Below, piece by piece: positions 44,577 through 56,751 of a DNA stretch of 64,000 nt. Source of the DNA: Corydoras sp. C115 (taxonomy: Eukaryota; Chordata; Actinopteri; Siluriformes; Callichthyidae); contig JAFMOC010000072.1 in NCBI GenBank assembly GCA_019802505.1, positions 123,501 to 187,500 on the forward strand, read 5' to 3'. Each line of letters opens with the position of its first letter. The stretch's first letter is position 1. The notes below the pieces were generated by a model, which ran no database searches, had not been told where the DNA came from, and saw only the letters and a list, made by a program, of their open reading frames with translations. Made by a program: the position numbers and the translations under genes.

Positions 44577-45975
44577 CCAAATACACATACTACTCTACTA
44601 CTATACTACTCTACTATACTATACTACTCTACTATACTATTCTCCTATACTACTCTACTACTATTCTACTCTACTATACTATTCTACTATACTATACTAA
44701 TACTACTCTACTATACTATTCTCCTATACTACTCTACTATACTATTCTACTATACTATACTACTCTACTCTACTATTCTACTATACTATACTATTCTACT
44801 CTACTATTCTCCTATACTACTCTCCTATACTACTCTATAATACTATTCTACTCTACTATACTATTCTCCTATACTACTCTATAATACTATTCTACTCTAC
44901 TCTACTATTCTCCTATACTACTCTACTATACTACTCTACTATACTATACTATTCTACTCTACTATACTATTCTCCTATACTACTCTATAATACTATTCTA
45001 CTCTACTATTCTCCTATACTACTCTATAATACTATTCTACTCTACTATACTATTCTCCTATACTACTCTATAATACTATTCTACTCTACTATACTATTCT
45101 CTATACTCTACTAATACTATTCTCCTATACTACTCTATAATACTATTCTACTATACTATACTATTCTCCTATACTACTCTATAATACTATTCTACTCTAC
45201 TATTCTCCTATACTACTCTATAATTCTACTCTACTATACTACTCTACTCTCCTATACTATTCTCCTATACTACTCTACTCTCCTATAATACTTTGCTATA
45301 CTAATCTCCTATACTACTCTACTCTTCTACTCTACTATACTACTGTACTCTCCTATACTACACAACTATACTACTCTCCTATAGTACACTACTATACTAC
45401 TCTACTATACTACACACATATAAAACTTTACTATACTATTCTCCTATACTACTCTTCTATACTACTTTCCTATACTACACACATATAATACTCTACTATA
45501 GTCTATACTACTCTCCTATACCACTCTTCTATGCTACACACATACAATACTTTAATATACTACTCTCATATACTACACTACACTTCTATACTATGAAATT
45601 ATAATACTTTACTATACTACTCTCCTATACTACTCTACTATACTACACATATATAATACTTTACTATACTACACTCCTATATTACACACATATAATACTT
45701 TACTATACTACTCTACTATACTACACATATATAATACTTTACTATACTACACTCCTATATTACACACATATAATACTTTACTATACTACTCTACTATACT
45801 ACACTCCTATATTACACACATATAATACTTTACTATACTACTCTACTATACTACACACATATACTACTCTCCTATACTACTCTACTATACTACACATATA
45901 ATACTTTACTACACTACTCTCCTATACTACACTACTCTTCTATACTACATACATATAATACTTTACTATACTACT
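44577..45975 (+). repeat. ACTAT/ACTCT satellite of 1.4 kb
   Basis: Pentamers TACTA, CTCTA and TTCTC mix into longer blocks (for example TATTCTCCTATACTACTCTA), looser toward 45975 with ACACACATATAATACTTT blocks. It begins within 10 bp of the end of the tgif2 CpG island. Confidence 0.95.
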
Positions 45976-45977
45976 AT

Positions 45978-46105
45978 GACAACAGTGTACTATAATGAAA
46001 TTACAGCAGCACTGCTGCACTAACTAATCACTGCAGAACTGACAATAAACAATCCACCACCCAAATGATACTTGTTCTGTGATGTTCCTCATCAATACAG
46101 AACAG

Positions 46106-46110
<5 letters not shown>
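45978..46110 (+). mobile_element. fragment of the long-TIR element group
   Basis: CAGCAGCACTGCTGCACTAA and CAATCCACCACCCAAATGAT are shared with 31950-32050. Confidence 0.6.
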
Positions 46111-46155
<45 letters not shown>

Positions 46156-46526
46156 ATTAAAAAAGAAGCTTGTGTGCAATTGATTTTTAATGGCATTCTA
46201 AGTGCCTTTTACTTTCATAACTTTGTGTTGTCTCCAAAGTTTTTCTAGTGGAGGCCATTCAATCTGATGCAGGATGTTTTTTTGACTTTCATGTGCCGCT
46301 CGTTCATGTATTTTCATTAGAATGCTGTGGGATTATTTAGTAAATACAGTCCTCTCTGTATGTATATTCGCACAGCCATGTGGAGAAGTTTTAACACCTC
46401 ACATAAACAACTTACTTTCTGTCAAAACACACCACACGCTCTATAACGTTTAACTTTTAAAAGTTTTGCAACTTTTTTTTGTGTTTATTTTATTTTTATG
46501 TATTTATTATTTATATACTTATTTTC

Positions 46527-46616
<90 letters not shown>

Positions 46617-46620
46617 CCTT
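46107..46620 (+). repeat. AT-rich stretch with (CA)n, (TA)n and T-run
   Basis: CA tract 46110-46142; TA tract 46533-46590 followed by 26 T. The AT-rich sequence in between and up to 47,230 contains no gene that I can see. Confidence 0.9.
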
Positions 46621-47236
46621 CTTTTTTTCCCTGTGCAAATGCTAATTTAGTTTGACTTTCACCAAACTAAAGATCACAAGACTGTATATTACACATTGTA
46701 CAAATTATTTTGTACAAACCATGCTTTTTTTAACTCTTCTGAAATTTACCCCAAATGCCAATTACATGTGAATGAACTTTTTAGACACACAAACTATTTT
46801 GTAATCCTGCCTTGCATGTGTTGCTTTTTGTTATTATAATGTAACCTAAATGTCAGTCTTCACCCCTTAACCAATGTGGTTGAAACCATGAGTTAAATTA
46901 CATAATACATTCAGCATTTCTCTTCAAGTTACAAACTTGAATGAATAAACGGTTAACAAACGGTTAACAGACGGTTATTTTACATGGAAAGATATCCAAA
47001 ATTTAAAAAATGGGAATTTACAAAATCAAACGTATTTCTATGTATAGGCCAAAAAAAATAAAATAAAAAAATAAAATAATAATTCACACCCTCAATTCAC
47101 AATCAATTAAAACTCCTAAAACAAACAAATAAATAAAAGTTTTATAATAGGGACACAAAAACAAGCCATCTTTCACAACTTTACAGAAATAAAAAAAAAT
47201 ATATTTAAATATATGTTAAACTTTTCTTCATTCAGT

Positions 47237-47237
<1 letters not shown>

Positions 47238-47309
<72 letters not shown>
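47238..47309 (+). repeat. (TA)n microsatellite
   Basis: About 35 TA units. Confidence 0.97.
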
Positions 47310-47312
<3 letters not shown>

Positions 47313-47334
47313 TTTTTTTTCAGTTCCATTGATC

Positions 47335-47600
47335 ACATAGATGGACTTTATAGTTCTACAATTAAAGACTGCAGTCCATTAGTTCCTCTACATACATGTT
47401 AGTCTGCTTCAGGATGTTCTCAGATGATCAGAAGCTCCACACTGAAGAGGCATTAGGGTGGTGGGTAACTCTGGCTATTGGTGTGTTAATGTGTGTGTTG
47501 TGCTGGTACGATTGGCTCAGACTCAGCAGTGATCCACCACCCTAATAATACCTGCTCTGTGGAGAATGATCTTAAGAGAACAGAGTACTACAGTCTATAA
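47335..47600 (+). mobile_element. diverged copy of the long-TIR element group
   Basis: GGACTTTATAGTTCTACAAT, GATCCACCACCCTAATAATA and CCTGCTCTGTG are weak matches to 31768-32050. Confidence 0.55.
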
Positions 47601-47882
47601 TCTATATATAATATAACATTAAGTGTATAGGTCCCTCTAAGTACCAATCACAGTATTCTGGCTGCAAACCACCAGCCTGTGGCATATTAGTGTTCTTTCA
47701 AACGCAGGAATGTGATGTCCACAGGGAAAGCAAATTAGGGTGAATGATTCCTAGCCACCTTGATTATAATAGCCATTTAGGTCTGTATAGCCTACTGTTC
47801 TGTAATTATAACAACATCCTCGGTTATTCCAGTGGAAATGGGTTGTATGTAAAATATTATATATGTTATTTAACCTAGAAAA

Positions 47883-48241
47883 TCCATCCATCCATTATCT
47901 TCCGCTTTATCCTAGATTAGGGGGGGGGGGGGGGGGGTTCTCCATGCCCATCCAGGGGAGAACATTTCGGGCGCTGGGCAGATACACCCAAGACAGGACG
48001 CCAATCTATCGCCAGGCACACACTCTCACACAGACACACAAACACAATCTATATGGGGCAATTTGGAGAACCCAATTGACATGATCTATGTTTTTGGACT
48101 GTGGGAGGAAACCGGAGAACCCGGAGGAAACCCACGCGGACACGGGGAGAACATGGAAACTCCACCCAGATTGGGATTTGAACCGGGAATCCCTAGCGCT
48201 GAGAGGAGAACATGCTAAACCACTGAGCCACCATGCCACCC
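47883..48241 (-). mobile_element. SINE (DANA-like), full length with target duplication
   Basis: AACCTAGAAAAT stands on both sides (47872-47883 and 48242-48253). G17 tract at its left end. Confidence 0.93.
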
Positions 48242-48739
48242 AACCTAGAAAATCTGTATATGCAATTAATTTCATAGAAAATGTTCTTAGTTTTCTAAAG
48301 TTTTGTCTATATCGTTAAAAAAGTGAACCTTTACCTTTAAAAAAAAAAATCATCATAGAAACTATAGAAGCTTAGTATGTGTTTGAGGTGTATACAACCC
48401 ACACCCACATGTTCAGATTGAGTAATTGTATAAATAATAAAGAATAATGTTAATAATAAAAAAAACCCATCAGTCAGCTTGCTTAGGTTCTTTTTATTTT
48501 ATTTCATACTAAAACAAAGACCCTGACATACACAGCCTAAAATTTCTATATTAGATATTAAACAAATCCTAATCAGTAAAATATGTGCTTGTCTCATAAA
48601 ATATCAATAATCAAACATTATAGTAACTCTCATTTTTGCTACAGACGCTTGCATTTAAAGTGGAGTTCTCTGTAAGCTCTTCTATAACCCTGTAGTATAA
48701 CCTTGTGGAGTAAAAAGCAGAAGAGGACCAGAGAAAAAC

Positions 48740-50230
48740 TAGAAATCGAGAGTATGACTAACGAGCTGCTTGCTGCAGGGGAGGCTGATGGAAGCCAGAC
48801 GGGAGAGCGCGTGCACACTGGCGGCCTGGTGCAGGGTCACCCAGCTGGACTTTAGCCTACTGATATTGTGCTGCACCTCAGTAAGAGGTATGGAAAAGCG
48901 CTATGGTCGGGATCCAGGCAGCGTGACCGGAGCAGCGTCCCCGAAACGAGGCATCCGAGAGCAAAGCGTCCCCGAAATATTGCATGTGGGTCATCGGTTG
49001 TACAAAAACGCTTGACGGAAAACAGATTCCCAGCTGTTTCCCGGAGCTTTCAAACACGTGCCATAGGAGACGGTGCGTGTATTGGTCCACCGTGGTCATA
49101 AGGGAAGCCCGCAAACGTGATCGAGACGAAAGAGACGACGGGACATTGAGACCTTAGAGCAGATGGTGGCTCTCAAAACAATTGCTTTGCAAGTTGAAAG
49201 TATGTACATTAAACAATTAACAAAAAGTCCTACTGACACAGTCAAGTTCTTCACCTTATAGGTTTATAAAAAGAGAAGGCATCTGCACGTCTACACGATT
49301 TCTCTTTCATCGTCGTCCGCTGAAAGACAGCCTAATGTGTGATAAGGTGGACTCCATATACGGTCACATTAGTTGGAAAGAAACCGAAAGTTGCCTGCCC
49401 GCACACACAGAGGGTCGTGAGATGACTTCAAGCCACATGTTCAGACACAGCGGCGGTGCTTGGACCAGCTGATGAATGTTACTCATGACATTTGAAGCTG
49501 CTCTCGAGACCTAACCGGCTGAATGACAGCAAGACACGAATAAAGGCACCGAGCTCGGCCGATGATTCGTTCCCAAGCTCAGACCCCGAATAAGCATCCT
49601 CCCCGTGCCGAGCGAAAGCCCGGTTCACCCGATTTGGGAGCCACACTAAAGAAGCGGTTCTGCGGGGATTTGTCAGACATGTCTTTAAACCCCGTGGGGG
49701 GGATGAGCAGCAGGTCATCAGCATACAAAGCCACAGGCGTTAACGACTCACCCCCCCCCCCCCCCCGTGCCAAATGGGGAGAAGTAGTGCAGAGAGGAGA
49801 TCCCATTCACACGGATACTGCAAACAGCAAAGGGAGCCATCACTGCCGTGCCTCAAACACAACAGCGGAGACAAAAGGAGCCAATCACTCAACCAGTTAA
49901 TCGTATGGATTGTTTGTGTGTAAAGATAGCTGACGGGGGTAATAGATGGTTCCTTCCTACCTAAAATGCATTAAAGCCTTTTTTTTTTGGAAAACGAGAC
50001 AAGGCCCGGTTTCATAAACACATCCTCTGTGTGGCCGTATAGAGTTACGCACATGTTTTCATTCCACAGCGGCCTGAACGTCCTCCAACTGCAGCGCTTC
50101 AGCAGAAAGTGTGTGTCGCACGTCTCAGGCTGTGTTTACAGGCCTGAAGCCGTTTCGTTGCAAAAGTGCTTCTGCTTCCTGCGACCCAAAAGCACTCACA
50201 TCGCCCTCTTAGGAATGCCGCCATGCTATA
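48740..50230. other. GC-richer intergenic stretch of unclear origin, with an RT-like motif
   Basis: Less AT-rich than its neighbours and free of SINEs until 50255. Minus-strand frame 49806-49579 contains VALYADDLLLI (49734-49702), which resembles the reverse transcriptase YADD box of L1-type LINEs. The rest of the frame does not look like RT. Perhaps a scrambled LINE remnant; no gene is recognised. Confidence 0.35.
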
Positions 50231-50254
50231 CTGTATGTGTCGGACTAAAACTCA

Positions 50255-50448
50255 TGGTTCCCCATGCCCATCCAGCGGAGAACGGGTCGGGCGCTGGGCA
50301 GATACACCCAGGACAGGGCGCTAATCACTGGACACAGACACACACTCACAGAGACACATATATGGGGCAATTTAGTGAATTTAATTGAATTGATCCAATG
50401 TTTTTGGACTGTGGGAGGAAACCGGAGAATCCGGAGGAAACCCACGTG
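50255..50448 (-). mobile_element. SINE (DANA-like), truncated at both ends
   Basis: Stops at AAACCCACGTG, exactly as the copy at 50700-50970 does. It is flanked by two copies of a 31-bp sequence starting TGCTATACTGTAT. Confidence 0.87.
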
Positions 50449-50699
50449 CTATACTGTATAGTATCAGACTAAAACTCAATCAAGAACATTAACTAGAATG
50501 AAAATGTAAATACAAAAAAAAAAATAATTAAAAGCCACCTCCTAATTAAGCTTGCATACTGGAGGCATTTACATACCATTCCAATTGTAACGGATTACTT
50601 TGGAAACATTTTCTGTTTTTCGTACTATCTGAGATGATTATAATATTAAAATCTCAGTAATTCTGGACAGCAGTTGGAAAAATGGCTGAATTTTGTAGT

Positions 50700-50846
50700 C
50701 CATCCATCTCATTATCTTGCACTTTATCCTCTATTAGGGTTGCGGGGGGAGGGAGGGGGTTCCATGCCCATCCAGGAAAGAACGTTTTAGGCACTGGGCA
50801 GATACACCCAGGACAGGATGCCAATCTATCACTGGACACCCACTCA

Positions 50847-50882
<36 letters not shown>

Positions 50883-50970
50883 ATATGGGGCAATTTGGAG
50901 AATTCAATTGACCTTGATCCATATTTCTGGACTGTGGGAGGAAACCGGAGAACCCGGAGGAAACCCACGT
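50700..50970 (-). mobile_element. SINE (DANA-like), head missing
   Basis: Same 3' break and same downstream flank as 50255-50448. Confidence 0.87.
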
Positions 50971-51424
50971 GCTATACTGTATAGTGTCGAACTAAAACTC
51001 AATCAAGAACATTAATTAGAATGAAAAAGTAAAAGAAAAAACAAACAAACAATTAAAAGCCACCTCCTAATTAAACAAGCCTGCAAACTGGAGGACATTT
51101 ACATACGAGATCAACTGTAACGGATTACTTTGGGAAAAAATGGTTCATAAAAATACAATTATTCAACACCGCTGATAACATAACAACAACATTCGGTAAT
51201 TATTTGTGTAATCTGCTGAACACAGATAACCCCAAATGCATCCATTAAGGGATTCAACTTTTCACTCCGTTGTTGTTGTTAGTTCAACCTCATTGTTGGG
51301 ACACTTTATAAAATACACATATATTTCATTGGCGTTCCTTAATGCTCTAGAACCTCCAACTGATAAAACTACAAAGCAGTATTTCCAATGTTTTCACTGA
51401 TGTAAACAAAATAAGAATCTCACA

Positions 51425-51722
51425 CATCCATCCACTATCTTCTGCTTTATCCTCTACTAGGGTCGTGGAGGTGGAGGGGGGGGGGGGTTCCCATGACCAT
51501 CCAGGGGAGAATGTTTTAGGCAGAAAGAAGACACACACACACAAACACACTATATGGGGCAATTTGGAGACTTCAATAGACCTTGATCCATGTTTTTGGA
51601 TTGTGGGAGTAAACCGGAGAACCCGGAGGAAACCCACGCGGACATGGGAGAACATGGAAACTCCACACAGAATATGATTCGAACCACGGTTCCCTAGTGC
51701 TGAGAGGAGAACATGCCACCGT
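51425..51722 (-). mobile_element. SINE (DANA-like), head truncated
   Basis: Tail to B box, ending at GAACATGCCACCG. Confidence 0.87.
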
Positions 51723-51856
51723 TCTATAAAGGAATTTTTGATAATTTCCTTCAAACATAAGTAACAAATAATAACTACAGTCTTTATTTATTGAATCCTC
51801 GGATGATGATACTTTTACATCCAATCAGGTTCCCCTTAGAGACGGCAGTCTGTGTG

Positions 51857-52134
51857 TGTGGTTTCTTCCGGTTTCCTCCCACAGTCCAACATGGATTCAT
51901 GGAAACATGGATTCAAGGTAAATTAAATGCTCTAAATTGCCCCTATATAGTGTGAGCGTCTGGCGCCAATTGATCACTGGGTGCACTCACTCACAGAGCT
52001 GCCCAGCGCCGAAACGTTCTCCCCTGGACTGTGACTGACTCAGACTGTGGGAGGAAACCAGAGAACCCGGAGGAAACCCACGTGAACACGGGGAGAACCT
52101 GGATTCCCCAGCGCTGAGGCCATCGTGCCGCCCG
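51857..52134. mobile_element. mosaic of SINE (DANA-like) fragments
   Basis: Plus centre (51857-51955), minus CAATTGATCACTGGG piece, plus CTGCCCAGCGCCG piece (52000-52026) and minus head (52030-52134) follow each other without spacers. Confidence 0.75.
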
Positions 52135-52164
52135 AGTTTGTAAGTCACTTTGGCTAAATGACCC

Positions 52165-52398
52165 AACACTGATCACTGTGCACACTCACTCACACAGACA
52201 CATTATTTAGACGGGGCAAATTAGAGCAACCCATTAGCCTTGAATCCGTTTTTGGACTGTTGGAAGAAACCAGAGACCCCAGAAAAATACTATGCAGACA
52301 CGGGGAGAACATGGAAACTCTACCCAGATTGGGATTCGAACCTGGATTCCCAGTGCTGGGAGGTGAACATGCTCACCACTGAGCCACCGTGCCGCCCT
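52165..52398 (-). mobile_element. SINE (DANA-like), head and centre
   Basis: Diverged copy with an intact GCCACCGTGCCGCCC end. Confidence 0.83.
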
Positions 52399-52750
52399 GA
52401 TAAAAAACTCGAGCTTAATCGTCACTATTGTCTGGTTCTCATTTTCACGAGGCAGATCTGGACTTTAAAGTGGTCAGTACACACTGTGCTTCTAAAGCCA
52501 TGCCGTCGCAGCATTTGTGAGGATTTTCTGACATGGTTCTGCTTCAGAACGTTTCCTTGATGACATGCATCAGTGCAAATGACACAAAAGGTGTGCAAAG
52601 GTGCACCTCACACGTGCAGATCACATACACTGCAGCTACTCAAGCAGCTCTATACCATCACAGCTGCTGCGTCTGGTTTTTCATCTCTGACATGAACTTA
52701 AATCGTAGTTTTTCATACCATCTGAGATGATGGGGTATTAAAATCTGTAG

Positions 52751-53069
52751 TCCATCCATCTCATTATCTTCCACTTTATTCTCTACTAGTGTCGGGGCAG
52801 GACGGGGGGGGTTCCCCATGCTCATCCAGTGGAGAACGTTTTGGGCGCTGGGCAGATACACCCAGGACAGGGCGCCAATCCATCGCTGGACACACACTCA
52901 CTCACACAGACACACTCTATATGGGACATTTGGAGAATTCAATTGACCATGTTTTTGGACTGTGGGAGGAAACCGGAGAACCCGGAGGAAACCCACACGG
53001 AGACGGGGAGAACATGGAAACTTCATGGGATTCAAACCGGGAATCCCTAGTGCTGAGAGGAGAACATGC
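52751..53069 (-). mobile_element. SINE (DANA-like), left arm of a palindrome
   Basis: Carries the private variant CATCCAGTGGAGAACG and, before the G tract, GTCGGGGCAGGAC. Confidence 0.88.
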
Positions 53070-53266
53070 TTCAAATTGCCCCATATAGACTGTGTGAGTG
53101 AGTGTGTGTCCAGTGATGGATTGGCACTCTGTCCTGGGTGTATCTGCCCAGCGCCCAAAACGTTCTCCACTGGATGAGCATGGGGAACCCCCCCCGTCCT
53201 GCCCCGAGCATGGGGAACCCACCCCCCCCACGACCCTAATAGAGGATAAAGCAGAAGATAATGGAT
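53070..53266 (+). mobile_element. SINE (DANA-like), right arm of a palindrome
   Basis: Starts within the centre right after the previous copy and repeats its private variants in inverse (CTCCACTGGATGAG, GTCCTGCCCCGA). Confidence 0.88.
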
Positions 53267-53518
53267 CTTTATGCTAAAAAGTTTGAAACAAATTCAATGT
53301 AACTAAAGAAACAATAAGCATTTTACAGCTTTAACAGAAATTAGTTTGATTTGTGATCAGATTTCAGCTCCAGGAGGCGACGACACGCTTTGTGCAGAAA
53401 GAAAACGAATTTTAAAATGAATGGAACCCAAACATGGATTATTATACATCTTGTTGTCAACTTGAAACTTTCAGGAACAATAAGCTCTTTTTAATTAACA
53501 GGTTCAACTTGTACATGC

Positions 53519-53864
53519 GGGCGGCACGGTGGCTTAGTGGTTTAGCATGTTCTCCTCTCAGCACTAGGCACTCCCGGTTGAAATCTCAATCTGGGTGGAG
53601 TTTCCATGTTCTCCCCGTGTCCACGTGCGTTTCCTCTGGGTTCTCCGGTTTCCTTCCACAGTCCAAAAACATGGATCAAGGTCAATTGAATTCTCCAAAT
53701 TGCCCCATATAGAGTGTGTGTGTGTGTGTGTGAGTGAGTGTGTGCCCAGTGATAGATTGGCGCCCTGTCCTGGGTGTATCTGCCCAGCGCCAGAAACGTT
53801 CTCCCCTACATGGGCATGGGGAACCCCCACGACCCTACTAGAGGAGAAAGATAATAAATGGATT
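53519..53864 (+). mobile_element. SINE (DANA-like), full length with target duplication
   Basis: TTCAACTTGTACATG on the left and TTGAACTTTTACATG on the right. Confidence 0.92.
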
Positions 53865-53878
53865 GAACTTTTACATGA

Positions 53879-54196
53879 AGGCACGGTGGCTTAGTGGTGA
53901 GCACGTCCACCTCTCAGCGCTGGGGATTCCGGGTTCGAATCCCAATCTGGGTGGAGTTTCCATGTTCTAACGTTGTTTTCCTCCCACAGTCCAAAAACAT
54001 GGGTCAAGGTAAATTGAATGCTCCAAATTGCCCCATATAGAGTGTGTCTGTGTGAGTGAGTGTGTACCCAGTGATAGATTGCCCTCCTTGTCCTGGGTGT
54101 ATCTGCCCAGCGCCCGAAACGTTCTCCCCTGGATGGGCATGAGGAACCCCCCCCCCACTGCGACCCTAATAGAGGAAAAAGCAGAAGATAATGAAA
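53879..54196 (+). mobile_element. SINE (DANA-like), full length
   Basis: Begins 15 bp after the preceding copy; centre deletion near 53970. Confidence 0.9.
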
Positions 54197-55032
54197 GAAT
54201 ACATTTTCCATGTCCAGGCATTTAAACAAAAAGTACAGGTGAGCTTGGCATCTCGGTTCCTTCATTTAGTTTTTCTTAGTGGTTCTCAGTTTCATTGCCA
54301 TCTACAACTCCGTGTTCCATCTATTGCTCCATTAAAACGAGGGTCTCCATGTCGGACCCCATCAGCTTCACTTCGAAAGAAGAAGCTAAACAGAATCCAG
54401 TTACTGGATGGAAAATGTATTTGCACCACACACTCGGTTTGAAGTAGCTCACGATGGCCTCGCAAGCTTATTAAAGAAATGAGTTCATCAGCCGGTAGCA
54501 GGGCATAGCAATAGCGTGAAATAATAATTATTAAAAAAAAACTATTAAATAAAGAGGAAGACAAATATTCCAGAGAGGAGGCACAAATAGGAGGACGCCC
54601 CTCTGATTAAGTGTACGGGAATCTAAAACTATGCAAACCTAAAGTTTTCTCCTTCCTTTACTAAGTGTGGAGAGGGTGCCAAAGAAACCAGGCGTGGCTA
54701 CATAGATCCACCTACTAGATTAGATCTCTTACCCAAGTTATTAGAACATTTAAAACAATCTGCTATAGAATTTAGGTAATATCAATAAGTTTAATAATAA
54801 TCATAATACCAATAATAATAATAATAATAGCATCCTAATAACAGTGTCTGTGAGGTTTTCTTGGCAGTCTCTAAAAAGAGGAGCTCTTTGTGTGGCCTGT
54901 CCGTAATTTCATTTCTACTGGATTTGAAGTTGCCACCAAGATAAAGAGCATTTTGCATGTTGGACTGGAGCGCATTTGAGTAGTGCTTGTACTTTGCCCT
55001 CGTTCCTCGGGTTCCCCCCCGTTCTCGCTCTT

Positions 55033-55251
55033 TCAGAGGCGCGTCTGGGCTTCGGGAACGTAGATCTCGATGCTGTCGGCGCTCTCTGTGGCAGAGTTCT
55101 GTTTGACTGACTGCGCTCGCTTGGCTGCCATCAGCCTCTTGCGGGCCTCCTGCCTCTGTTTGTCGGCAGTCTCGGCACTTTTTTCCCGGTTCGGCACAGC
55201 CTTACTCTTCCCAGGTTTCTTTGGCACAGCAGCGGTTTGCTTCTGGTTCTC
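55033..55251 (-). CDS. dlgap4: DLGAP4 (SAPAP4) last coding exon with Shank-binding C-terminus
   Basis: DLGAP proteins link PSD-95 to Shank in the postsynaptic density. Minus-strand acceptor aacttttag at 55253-55252; 219 nt to the TGA-type stop at 55033. It reads ENQKQTAAVPKKPGKSKAVP, then NREKSAETADKQRQEARKRL and ends NSATESADSIEIYVPEAQTRL minus nothing. The last four residues QTRL are the PDZ ligand bound by Shank. ATESADSIEIYVPEAQ is the DLGAP4 form (DLGAP1 has ATERADSIEIYIPEAQ). DKQRQEARKRLMAAKRA is the conserved basic helix. Confidence 0.96.
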   Translation of the reverse strand, partial: ENQKQTAAVPKKPGKSKAVPNREKSAETADKQRQEARKRLMAAKRAQSVKQNSATESADSIEIYVPEAQTRL

Positions 55252-55650
55252 CTAAAAGTTCATGATAGAAAAAAAACGGGCACGAAAATTAAAGCCGCAG
55301 AATGGAACTATGGGAGATTTAAGGAGTCAGCTTTTGACGCCTTACATTAGTTTCAGGGGTAATTGGCACTATGCATTTTATTATTATTACCCCCCCCCCC
55401 CATGTTAGCTTCATCTGTTTGTCTGTGTGTCTGGTAAAAAGCTTGCAAATGCTATTTCACCCATTTCCTGTTATGACGACACATAAATCAATAAAAAAAG
55501 ACCAATAAATTAAGTAATTAGTGGTAATTAATTTTGTTTTCTATGGATAGATTGCCCACTTTCTACTAAATTTTATACTTCACCAACAGTTCGGATAAAT
55601 TAATTTAGGATAAAATCATTTAACATGATGTGAGGGTGGTTTTTAGAAAA

Positions 55651-55983
55651 TCCATCCATTATTTTCCGCTTTATCCTCCATTACGGTCGCGCATGCATGC
55701 CCATCCAGGGGAGAACGTCTTGGGCGCGGGGCAGATACACCCAGAACAGGGCGCCAATCTATCGCTGGACACACACTCACTCACACACACACACACTCTA
55801 TATGGGGCAATTTGTAGAGCATTCAATTGACTTGATCCATGTTTTTGGACTGTGGGAGGAAACCGGAGAACCCGGAGGAAACCCACGCTGACATTGGGAG
55901 AACATGGAAACTCCACCCAGATTGGGATTTGAACCGGGAATCCCTAGTGTTAAGAGGCAAACGTGCCAACCACTAAGCCACCT
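55651..55983 (-). mobile_element. SINE (DANA-like), full length, in the last dlgap4 intron
   Basis: The G tract is absent (CGCGCATGCATGCCC). Confidence 0.9.
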
Positions 55984-56191
55984 GGTATTTAGGAAAAAAA
56001 AATAATAATTTTTTTGTTAAGTACTGTAGTTGAGTAAAATCTTGATCATTCGCAGCCTTTGCTACTTCATGCATCAACTCCACTACTTTTACTTAGAATT
56101 ACCACTACTAGAATTTGTACATATATTTTTAATAGATTTAGCTTTGGTTACTAGTTAGTTTTGAGATTTTTAATCTAAGATTTTTTCTAAA

Positions 56192-56338
56192 CGGTGAGTA
56201 GTTAGCATGTTTGTCTCTCAGGGCTGGGGATCCAGTCTGGATGCTGCCGTGTCCGGGGTGTATCTACTCAGTGCCCTGGATGAGTGCGGGAAACCCCTGC
56301 GATGCTTGTATAGGATAAGCAGAACATAATGGATGGAT
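56192..56338 (+). mobile_element. SINE (DANA-like), old and deleted
   Basis: Head and tail are joined over a large centre deletion; the ATGGATGG end is visible. Confidence 0.7.
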
Positions 56339-56751
56339 TCTTTATAATGGATTCTAACAAGCTTTTAAAGTAAGTTATATAAATCAACTAAACCAGTAGT
56401 TTCCAGCTTTCGCTGTCCCACAAAAAAGCAGTGTGTAATCAGTTTCGATGTTCGAAGTTGTTGACAATGAAGATGATGTCCAACGCTCATCATCACCAAT
56501 ATTTAAAGATCAGAAAAAAGATTCACTATTTATTACCTCATTATAAAAGTCCTTATATTTTCTAGTGTCCCTACAAATAAATCAGTACACAAGTAATTCA
56601 GACTTCAGGAGCGATAACAGTATCACACACACAATACAGTCTTAATAATCTACTGATGAAATCAGTCAGAAATCCCAAAACAAGGTTTACAAAACACTTT
56701 CACTTAAATTGAAATGCAGTTCTAACTGCGTTTCTTGTTTGTTTCTTTTGA

